Source of the DNA: Diplonema japonicum
Taxonomy: Eukaryota; Euglenozoa; Diplonemea; Diplonemida; Diplonemidae
Reading direction: 5' to 3'
Assembly: GCA_964019335.1 (NCBI GenBank)
Contig: OZ025723.1
Coordinates: 372,001-436,000 of the forward strand
Length of the DNA: 64,000 bases
The position numbers and the translations under genes were made by a program. Every line of letters starts with the position of its first letter. Within the stretch, counting starts at the first letter, position 1. The notes beneath the pieces were generated by a model that did not search any database, had not been told where the DNA came from, and worked only from the letters and a program-made list of their open reading frames with translations. Positions 19,790 to 27,862 of this stretch are shown piece by piece.

Positions 19790-20233
19790 AAAAAAAAAAC
19801 CATCTCGTAAAACAAAAGGTAAAAACCATGTGTTAACCCGCATGGGTGGTGAAGGAATAAGAGATGCAGAAAAAAAAAAAAAAAAGTGAGGGTAATTTAA
19901 AAAAGAAAAAAAGAAGAAGGAAACAAGAAAAAGGAAATAACCGTATAAGTTGCGCCCCAGGCCAACCTATCCGTACTCCTTTTTTTTTTTTCTCCCCTTT
20001 TTTTTATTTTCTCTTCACTCCCCCAGTCCCCATTTTCCCCCCCTGATCAAAAACAAAATGGAAGAAGAAGAACGGGAAAAAGAAAGGCGACAGGTGTTTA
20101 GTAATAAGAAGGCATCATTTTGTCGGTTAGTTTTTTTTCCTCCTTTTTTTTTTTCCCCCGCAGTAAAGGACTCCTTATATCACATCAAAAAAAAAGAATT
20201 AAAAAAGAGGGGGGGGGGGGAGGGTTACTTGAG
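19790..20233. other. Low-complexity intergenic DNA with possible extra exon
   Basis: A and T runs. A short Glu-rich frame starts at ATG 20058 and reaches a GTTAGT donor-like site near 20130. A tract TTTCCCCCGCAG ends near 20162. Joining these keeps the frame into the next gene but adds homopolymer residues, so I treat the AG as a trans-splice acceptor and leave the upstream piece out. Confidence 0.4.
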
Positions 20234-20712
20234 ATGCTCCGGAGATGCATTCTAAGGCTGAACAGGCCGCCCCCTGGGATGGAACACGAGGGGCATGTTG
20301 TGGGCAGAGGCATCTCGGAAGAGATGAAGCAGAACATTGCTTCAGACGTGGAACACAGCGTGACCTTCGGGGGGACAAGAGCCGAGCGGATGGAGAGACT
20401 GACGGAACAGCAGACGAAACGAAATGAAGGAACAGCCGCTGAGACGCGTGCAAAGTGGGAAGAGAAACAAAACAACAGACAGCGCAGCCTCCTCCTTAAA
20501 AACCAAGGAATGGGGACGACACAGGTAAACACGAACAGCTTGGGCCTCGACCTGAATCCGAACCACCAGGTATAAAAGAATGGAAAAAAAAAAAAAAAAA
20601 AAAAAAAAAAACGAATCAGGAAATGAAGCGACACGAGTCGGTCTCGAAGTTGCACCAGAAGAAGAAGGGCAAGCGGTTCGTACGTGATGACGACGATGAC
20701 GAAGATGATTGA
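20234..20712 (+). CDS. Small basic/acidic protein, unknown, two exons
   Basis: Exons 20234-20569 and 20620-20712 give 142 residues. The 50-nt intron (GTATAA...TCAG) carries a long A run. The first ~15 residues are Arg/Leu-rich (MLRRCILRLNRPPPG) and could be a mitochondrial presequence, or translation could begin at the second Met (20279). The body is polar and helical with many Arg, Gln and Glu. The C-terminal exon is Lys-rich and ends in a run of Asp/Glu. Not recognised. Removing the intron replaces a stop at 20573 with a frame that ends in the acidic tail, and third positions are G/C-rich on both sides. Confidence 0.6.
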
Positions 20713-20838
20713 GAAAAAATGCAAAAAAAAAAAAAAAAAGATAAAACCGGAGTGGGTGGGTGGGGTATTCTTTTTTTTTTTCTCCCTCCCTCCTCCTGTT
20801 TCCCCATATTCAACACCTACAGTGGGGATGCAACCATA

Positions 20839-21723
20839 ATGGCAACGCTACGGGGACTTGAGGGTTGCAAGGCGGTGGAAGCAGCGGCAGGACAAGGCGA
20901 CTTAGAAACCGTTGCACCGTATGCCGCGATAGGGATACGAGGACAGGCGATGGACGAGGCAGCACGAGGCAACCATCTGAGTGTGGTTAAGGTCCTCCAC
21001 CACAGACAGAGAAGGGACCCCAAGGTGTTGCTGACAGCAATAAAAAGCGGATGCAGCGAAGTAGCGCTTTTCATGCTGTCGCACCTTGACGTGTACTACA
21101 GCCCGGCAGACAATGGGGACAGGTCACTGCTGTCGTACTCTTGCGTTTCATGTTCTGCTGCAGTGATACGCGCCTTACTTGCTGCTGGGGAGGATCCCAA
21201 CACTGGAGCGAAACTACCACTTGCTGTGGCCTCCAAGCACCGCAGACTGGATGTGTGCAAGGTACTCATTGAAGAAGCAGGTGCCAATGTGGAGCCAAGT
21301 GGGGTGGTGGACTGGCTGCCGCTCCACGCCGCAGCTGCAGTTGGTTCTCAAGACTTGGTCGAACTTCTTGTTGCTAGGGGTGCGAACCCAAACAAGAGAG
21401 ATCAGTACTCCACCCCCCCGTTGCTGTATGCTGTTTTCAACGGCCATGTGGAGGCTGCTAGGGCTTTGCTTGTGTCGGGTGCTGTTCCCATGTGCACGCA
21501 GCAGCTTGCGTCTCACTACGTTCCGTGTGGTGCGAACCCTCTCTTTCTCTCCGCCTCCTTTCCCGACCGTAGCTTGTTCTTTCTTTTGCTTCAGTATACC
21601 GAGCCTTCCAAGCTTCCCCCAGAGGCCTGCCACCAGCTGTCCAGCCTCAAGGACCACGAGGTGTGCAAGGCGCTCTCCTCTGCAGGTATTTCCGTGTCCT
21701 GCCATTGTTCCTTTGTTGATTGA
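20839..21723 (+). CDS. Ankyrin-repeat protein
   Basis: 294 residues, with ankyrin repeats across most of the length. Clear units include A-A-A-G-Q-G-D-L-E-T-V near residue 15, A-A-R-G-N-H-L-S-V-V-K-V-L, L-P-L-H-A-A-A-A-V-G-S-Q-D-L-V-E-L-L-V-A-R-G-A-N-P-N, and P-P-L-L-Y-A-V-F-N-G-H-V-E-A-A-R-A-L-L. No other domain is visible. Ankyrin repeats mediate protein binding; the partner cannot be told. The ATG at 20839 lies ~17 nt after CCTACAG (20822). Open frame further upstream is homopolymer translation. Confidence 0.85.
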   Translation: MATLRGLEGCKAVEAAAGQGDLETVAPYAAIGIRGQAMDEAARGNHLSVVKVLHHRQRRDPKVLLTAIKSGCSEVALFMLSHLDVYYSPADNGDRSLLSYSCVSCSAAVIRALLAAGEDPNTGAKLPLAVASKHRRLDVCKVLIEEAGANVEPSGVVDWLPLHAAAAVGSQDLVELLVARGANPNKRDQYSTPPLLYAVFNGHVEAARALLVSGAVPMCTQQLASHYVPCGANPLFLSASFPDRSLFFLLLQYTEPSKLPPEACHQLSSLKDHEVCKALSSAGISVSCHCSFVD

Positions 21724-22715
21724 GGCTAATCTGTATTTTAAAAAAAAAGAGAAAAAAAAATAGTAACCCCGAAAAAAAGAGAAAGGAAAAAAAAAAAAAG
21801 ACACCACTTTATAACTGGTAAATTATAAATTTCGTGGCGGGGGGGGGGGGGGGGGGGTGGGTTTCCCCCCCCCCCCCCCCCCTTCTTTGTCCTGCTTTGG
21901 GCAGAAGACCCCCTTTTTTTTTACCCCCTGGTTCTTTCCCTGCTGGGAAATACGCCGTTTTTTCTTTTGAAACAGAAAGAAAATAAAAAAGCGGGGAGGG
22001 TAAATTCCTTTCCTTCCCTTCCCCTCCCCCTACTTTTTTCTTTTTCCGCCTCTACCCATCTACCCAACGTTTTTTTTTGTCTAGTAATCTAGATAGTACT
22101 TACCCACTCCCATTGTGTTAGATACTTTTACCCACCTTTCACCCTTGCCATTCTTTTGCAGAACATCTTTTAAAGCAGGCAATCCACCATAGTTCTACGT
22201 GACTGTGGGACTGGGAGGTGTAGCAGAAGCAAATTCACTGGTGGGTAGCTAGCACTTTCTCTCTCTCCCCCCCCCCCCCCCCCCCCCAATCAAAAAATGA
22301 GAATTAGACAAGCGTGTCTAGACAAGGAGCCTCAGCGGTCTTCTTGTTCTTTTCTCTTTTTTTTATATTCTTTTTTCTTTTTTTTCCATATGGGGGGGTT
22401 GTTCCCCTCTCCTAGAACCCACCCACATGACAAAAGGCGTTATAATAAGCGCTAGCCATTTTGGGCCATTTTCCTCTTTTTTTTTTCCTTCCCCCCCTCC
22501 CTCATTCACGCTTCTTCTCCCGTTCTCTCTAAAGAAAAAAAAAGGTGGTTTTTATTTTTTTTAATTTGGGACTTGAGGGTTCCATGCTCAAAGTTGAGCT
22601 GCGCCACCGTACCCCCGTATCTATATACATATTTTCTTTTTTGTTAACAATTCGGCGGGTTCTTTAAATAAAAAAAAAAAAAAGCCCCTTCCCCACCCCC
22701 AAAAAGAAAAAGAAC
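21724..22715. other. 1 kb non-coding stretch with G-run/C-run palindrome
   Basis: Nineteen G (21839-21857), TGGGTTT, then eighteen C (21865-21882) form a near-perfect inverted repeat. A second C run lies at ~22268-22287. The part around 22080-22250 is more complex but has no long frame. No gene or RNA was recognised. Confidence 0.55.
21839..21882. repeat. G19/C18 inverted repeat
   Basis: The two homopolymer arms are separated by 7 nt and can form a hairpin; the G arm could alternatively form a quadruplex. Confidence 0.8.
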
Positions 22716-23804
22716 ATGAGGAATACCGTCATCTTCCTAGCGATAACCGCTGCCCAGATGGTGTCGGGATGGTGGTTCAGCAAGGACGAAGCGCCAAAAG
22801 AGAATCTCTTCATGTGGGATCTGAAGGAAGGGGAACGGGAGGAAGTAAATTTAGGGACAAGGAAGGTAGACGTGGTGGGCGTTAGCAGCAAGCCGAACGT
22901 CCTCCACGTCAAAGGCGTCTTCACAAACGAGGAGCTGAAGCGGTTGAAGAAGGGAACCGTCCAGAAATCCTTATTGAGGGACAAGACCGGGAAGGAGATC
23001 GACAGCACTTGGAGGGTCTCCCAGTCAACAACTTACCGCGCTCAGGTACTACCCGTCTCTGTACTCAACAAGGTATCTCTTCTATCCAAACTCCCTTTGT
23101 CTTCCGTGAACAGGTCCACCGTGCAGGTGGTGGAGTACGGGGTTGACAAACGGTCCTTCTACTACCCCCATTATGACACTTCACAGTTGGTGTCTTTGGA
23201 CAAACCTGTTGTCGATGCCGACTCTGACTACCCCAGTTCAGGAAGGTACCTGACTGTGCTTATATACCTGTCCACGGTGGAGAAGGGAGGCGAGACCATT
23301 TTTCCTTTTAAGGAGATGGAACAACTTTCCCCGCTGTTGCCACAGGCTATCTGGAATTCCCCGAGCGTTTCTGAACGGTTTTGGAAAGCGCACTGTGCCA
23401 AGAAGGACAGGGCGGGTCTTTCCGTGAAGCCAGCCAGGGGGAATGTTGTTATGTTCTATAACCACCTCCGTGCTGCGGACTCCACTGTGATGGGAGATCT
23501 TGACCTTTACTCTTATCACGGTGGGTGTCCTCCGATTACATCTTCCAAGATCGTGGCGAATTTTTGGATCCCCGTGCCGCCTTCTCAATTTGAAAAGCCT
23601 ATCCCGGCGAACTACTGGGATGACAACGTTCCGCGGGAGGTTCGTTTCACTTTACTGAAGTCTTTCGGGGACTATCTTGGCAGTTTCAAACCCATGCACG
23701 AGACTATTCTTAAGCACGGCGACGAGGCGGGGCTTTCCGAAGAAGCTGCGGAGGCCCTTCAACAGAAATTCCAAACGGATTCGATAAAGGATCAAGAACT
23801 ATAA
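22716..23804 (+). CDS. Prolyl 4-hydroxylase-type 2-oxoglutarate/Fe(II) dioxygenase
   Basis: 362 residues with an N-terminal signal peptide (MRNTVIFLAITAAQMVSG), so it works in the secretory pathway. The dioxygenase core is at ~130-290. Iron ligands are visible in Y-Y-P-H-Y-D-T (H-x-D) and in Y-S-Y-H-G-G-C-P-P, with the 2-oxoglutarate-binding Lys in S-S-K-I-V-A-N-F-W-I. R-Y-L-T-V-L-I-Y-L-S-T-V-E-K-G-G-E-T-I-F-P is the family signature. It should hydroxylate proline in secreted proteins. All catalytic residues are present. The tail after the core is helical and polar, with no ER-retention motif at its end (D-Q-E-L is close to, but not, K/H-D-E-L). Confidence 0.9.
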   Translation: MRNTVIFLAITAAQMVSGWWFSKDEAPKENLFMWDLKEGEREEVNLGTRKVDVVGVSSKPNVLHVKGVFTNEELKRLKKGTVQKSLLRDKTGKEIDSTWRVSQSTTYRAQVLPVSVLNKVSLLSKLPLSSVNRSTVQVVEYGVDKRSFYYPHYDTSQLVSLDKPVVDADSDYPSSGRYLTVLIYLSTVEKGGETIFPFKEMEQLSPLLPQAIWNSPSVSERFWKAHCAKKDRAGLSVKPARGNVVMFYNHLRAADSTVMGDLDLYSYHGGCPPITSSKIVANFWIPVPPSQFEKPIPANYWDDNVPREVRFTLLKSFGDYLGSFKPMHETILKHGDEAGLSEEAAEALQQKFQTDSIKDQEL

Positions 23805-24258
23805 ACGGGAAAAAAAAAAAAAAGAAAAAAAAGAAAAAAAAGGAACTAAATCGACTGCTGTTTACTCAGCATTTTGACTTTGCAAGAGTTAAATATGTCT
23901 TTTTCCGTGGGGGGGGGGGGGGGGGGGGGGGTCATTGAACTTCTGCAGTTCGCAGAAATAAAAACAGAAGCTTTTCCAGGGTGTGGACACGTTGGGCTAT
24001 TCGACTTGTTCTTTACACAGTGTCCAAGGGGCATGTGAAAAAATGTGTGTGGATCATGACAGCGACAACAAAGAAAGGGGGTGGCTGGCTTTTTCTTCTT
24101 TCCCTTTTTGTACCGTCGTGAAAAGTTCCTTGCGAACGCAGTATAATAAAAAAAAAAAGAAACCTGATTTATACTTTCTACAAGTTTGCACTTTTCGTAA
24201 TTCTTTTTTTTTGAGTACAGCAGCAGCAGGGAGAGGGGTGGCGGGAGAGGAAAAAAAA
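23805..24258. other. Intergenic low-complexity DNA
   Basis: A runs, a run of ~22 G (about 23911-23931) and mixed sequence. GTACAG near 24218 could be the acceptor for the next gene, which starts after an A9 run. No gene seen. Confidence 0.5.
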
Positions 24259-26365
24259 ATGAAACGAAAAGCGCCGAGCAGCAGTAGCAGCTCTAGCAGC
24301 AGTAGCTCCAGCAGCAGCGAAAGTGATAAGGGGTTCACGGCCAGGTTCAGTTCTAAGAATTACAAATATGAAGCAACATCGCACTTGAAGGTGAAGAAAA
24401 CGAAATGTATGGCACCAACTAGGGACGCGGCGATGCTAAGTGCCCCTTGTGTGCTGCTCGGGGACGAGATGCCACGAGTCACAGAGTCGAAAGAATCCCC
24501 TCTCGAAGATGAAGACATCGCGCCCTTCTTTTTTAACGTCGAAACGACGCAGCACAGCAGCACCTCGATCCTGAAGCCGCACAGCCACACTGCGACGAAG
24601 CAGTCGGACGCCCCACCAACACATTTCCTCGCCACCGGCATACCTTTCATCGAGATCATGTCCTTCCACCCCTCCCGCTTCGTGACCACCCTGTATGACA
24701 AACCGGCCTTCTTCAGGATCCTGCTCGTTGGCGGGACACGCATTCCCCGCAGCTACAAATGGTGCCGTCACGAAGAACGAGGCTCCGCCGCCTGGTCTGT
24801 CGACGAGGCTGAGGTGAACAAGGAGGGCGTCGAACGATTCTCGAGAATCCTGCAGCTTTGGAAGATCGGTGTCCCCAACGCCCCTGGGAAAGGTTCTGTG
24901 AACGACCCAGGGTATACCGAGCCACCCTTCACTATAGAGCTGACGCTGCCGTGCAATGAGGCATGGGGCGTCACAGACGCACAGTGGTACGGGAAGCAAG
25001 ACGAGGCTATTCACGCAATGCTGTCAGGACACTTCAGGCACACCATACCGTCCAAGGGCAGGCTAGGTTACATTGCTGTCACCACAACGAAGGGGCACGT
25101 CGCCATCTACGCTGTACCGGTGATGCAGAAGAAGGTGCGGCACTGCAAGCTGGAGCCGTGTGTGTGGACACAATCTCCCGGTGTGATTTACACAACCGTG
25201 GAATGGCATGTGACGAGGGGTGAGGTCCGTCTGTTTGCTGGGATGGCGAATGGCGACGTTGCGTACTTGTTGCTTGTGAAGAATGACACGAAGCTGACGC
25301 TCCACGTGTGCAAGCAGCTGAAGACCGCAGCAGCGAACCTCATTAAGCAAGTTGTAACGATGAACACGTGGACGGCGAGGGTGGACATGGGCATGGACCC
25401 CCACTCCAGCGATTCGTGCATGGACCAGCAGGACAGGATGCCACCTGTCCAGTGGAGTAAAGCAGCAGACACAACAATACCAATGACTGGCAGGCTGCCA
25501 AAGGTGGCCGGCGTTGAAATCGACGAGCTCATAGTGTCATTAGGGGTGCAGGACAAGGCGCTGTCTGTGTGGCCCACCCGGCAACTGGACATCTCGACTG
25601 GGCATTACGGTGCCATAGGTGTGCGACATAAATTCCTCCCCTCGTGCGTCCACCCCCTCCCTTGGGGCGCTCTGCTCGTGGGACTCGAGGACAGCACCAT
25701 CGTAGTCGCATCACCGCCGTGTGACATGACACTTCCCCTGTGGAACCTAAGGGTATGATCTCACATCAAACAAAAGAGCTAACAGTGTTCGACCGAAGTG
25801 CAGAACAGCGTCACAAGCATGGCACATGTCACTTGCGGCCGGAGAACAAGTGATGACACTGGGAAGACTAACATCCGTGCGTCTGGGAAGCGTCCACCAA
25901 GGACGGACGTCCTACTCGCAACGGGATCGGGATCAGGGCTTTTCTCCATACTAAGGGTCCCTAAAAGAATTCTGTCACCTGATCAGGGTGCCAGGACGTG
26001 CTCTGTGTGTAGAAAAGCTGGGTACAAAAACTCATGGACAGTATGCAAGAGGGGGAAAAAGAAAGTAGAGCAACGAGGGGGAAAAGAAGAAAAAAAAAAC
26101 AAAACAGCTTTCTTCCTGCCATTGTATTCTGAAGTCTGGCCTCACGAGTTGTGTGGTAGATGTTGCTGTCGCTTTAGTTAGTGGTGTGCAGTGGGTGCTG
26201 CCACAAAAGAAAACCGACACCCCGACGGTAAAAGTCTCAGTGATTACCGACCCCACTGCTGGTATGTTTGCATTTGCACGTAGCACACCTGAACAGCTCA
26301 AACCACCGAGCATCGCAACGCTGCCTCTACGGTTGGTAACATACTCCGCACCCACAACCACTTAG
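24259..26365 (+). CDS. Beta-propeller-like nuclear protein, three exons
   Basis: Exons 24259-25752, 25786-26040 and 26108-26365 join to 668 residues. The introns are 33 nt (GTATGA...CTAACAG) and 67 nt (GTATGC...AACAG). A basic start with a run of 14 Ser, encoded by mixed AGC/AGT/TCC codons, is followed by a low-complexity linker. From residue ~115 on come WD40-like strands: G-Y-I-A-V-T-T-T-K-G-H-V-A-I-Y, L-F-A-G-M-A-N-G-D-V-A-Y-L-L-L, and after the first intron D-V-L-L-A-T-G-S-G-S-G-L-F-S-I-L. The pattern resembles divergent WD40 subunits such as those of TFIIIC, but this is not secure. The third exon is certain because its frame has coding composition. Confidence 0.7.
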
Positions 26366-26518
26366 TCGACTTCGCCCCTGGGGAAAAACGAGCGCATTTG
26401 TTGGCCATGTCGTGTCAAGGGGGACTCATCACCGTCCTTCCTGTATGACGGGTCAATTGTATATGTCGTCTCTTTTATGCCCGCCACGCCAACACCACAC
26501 TTCACTACAGTGATTAAA

Positions 26519-27706
26519 ATGAGAACCTTTTGTGTCGTCTTAGCTGCAGTTGCATGCGCGAATGCAGAGCTCATCAAGGTTCCCCTTGAGAGGGAGGTGG
26601 CCATCGTCTCCCGCTCTGGGAAGCCTCTTCAGGAGGTGATGCGCAGCGGGAAGGTGCTGGCGGGCGAAGCCTTGAAGCTTGGGCTGAAGTACGCACCCAA
26701 GACGACTGCGGTGCCCAAGGTGCCCATTACTGACTTCATGAACGCGCAGTACTTCGGGCCTGTCTCGATAGGGACGCCTGAGCAGGAGTTCAAGGTGATC
26801 TACGACACGGGGTCCTCAAACTTGTGGGTTCCGGGTGAGAACTGCACTGGCTGCGTGCACAAGAAGTACAACACCTCGATGTCTTCGACGTACGTGCACA
26901 ACGGGACGGCCTTCAGCATCCTGTACGGGTCGGGCGCTGTGCAGGGCGTCTGCGACGAGGACACCGTCACTTTCGGTGGCCTCAAGGTCAAGAACCAGAT
27001 CTTCGCTGAGACCACGAAGGAGCCCGGTCTGCCTTGGGTGGCCGGCCGCTTCGACGGCATCCTCGGCATGGGCTGGGCTGAGATCTCCGTCAACGGCATC
27101 ACGCCCGTCTTCTTCAGCATGATGCAGCAGAAGCTTGTCGACGCTGGCCAGTTCTCCTTCTACCTGTCCGCCCAGGCGTGGCCCCACAAGAAGACTTCCG
27201 AGCTGGCCCTCGGTGGTGTTGACCCCAACCACTACACCGGGTCCTTCTCCTACGTCCCCATCTCTAAGGACGGGTACTGGCAGATCCACACCGACAGCCT
27301 TGCCATCGGCAACGAGACCATCCACAGCCACTTCGACTCCGTGGTGGACTCCGGCACTTCGCTCCTTGCCTTCCCCCTTGCCACCGCTGTCAGGATCAAC
27401 AGCAAGCTGGGCTGCATTGATGCGGGCATTGAATGCGTCTTCGAGGCGTGCCCCGACTTTGCGAAGCTCCCCAACATGACTGTCACCCTTGCAGGGAAGC
27501 CCTACGTGCTCACTGGTGAGGACTACATTCTGCAGGTGCAGACACCCGGTGCGCCCACACAGTGCATCTCCGGGATCATGGGCTTCCCCGGCCAGCTTCC
27601 TGAGAACCTCGGTGCCATCCTCGGTGATGTCTTCATGAGGAAGTACTACACCACCTTTGACGCTGCCAACAACAGGGTCGGCTTCGCCCTCGCCAACCAC
27701 AACTAA
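26519..27706 (+). CDS. Pepsin-family aspartic protease (cathepsin D-like)
   Basis: 395 residues. A signal peptide (MRTFCVVLAAVACANA) and a ~55-residue propeptide precede the two-lobed enzyme. Both catalytic motifs are intact: V-I-Y-D-T-G-S-S-N-L-W near residue 97 and V-V-D-S-G-T-S-L-L near 278. The flap Tyr is in I-L-Y-G-S-G, and I-L-G-D-V-F-M-R-K-Y-Y-T-T-F-D ends the second lobe. It should be a secreted or lysosomal acid protease that activates by removing its propeptide. The first ATG of the open frame is 42 nt further up; I chose 26519 because it directly begins the signal peptide. Confidence 0.95.
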   Translation: MRTFCVVLAAVACANAELIKVPLEREVAIVSRSGKPLQEVMRSGKVLAGEALKLGLKYAPKTTAVPKVPITDFMNAQYFGPVSIGTPEQEFKVIYDTGSSNLWVPGENCTGCVHKKYNTSMSSTYVHNGTAFSILYGSGAVQGVCDEDTVTFGGLKVKNQIFAETTKEPGLPWVAGRFDGILGMGWAEISVNGITPVFFSMMQQKLVDAGQFSFYLSAQAWPHKKTSELALGGVDPNHYTGSFSYVPISKDGYWQIHTDSLAIGNETIHSHFDSVVDSGTSLLAFPLATAVRINSKLGCIDAGIECVFEACPDFAKLPNMTVTLAGKPYVLTGEDYILQVQTPGAPTQCISGIMGFPGQLPENLGAILGDVFMRKYYTTFDAANNRVGFALANHN

Positions 27707-27862
27707 GCTTTCCAATTTTTTTTTTTAAAGACGCGTGTGATTGTATCGTTTTGAGCTCATTGTTGTGGCATCAACCTCGTCGGCAGCTGTGAACATGGCT
27801 AGTCTATGTTAGTAGTTTTATAATATCCTCCTTATTGTATCGCAGCACAGGACACATGAACC

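Noticed and set aside
26816-27715. Long - strand open frame opposite the aspartic protease
   Set aside because: A shadow caused by the high third-position GC of the real gene; no family match and no start context.
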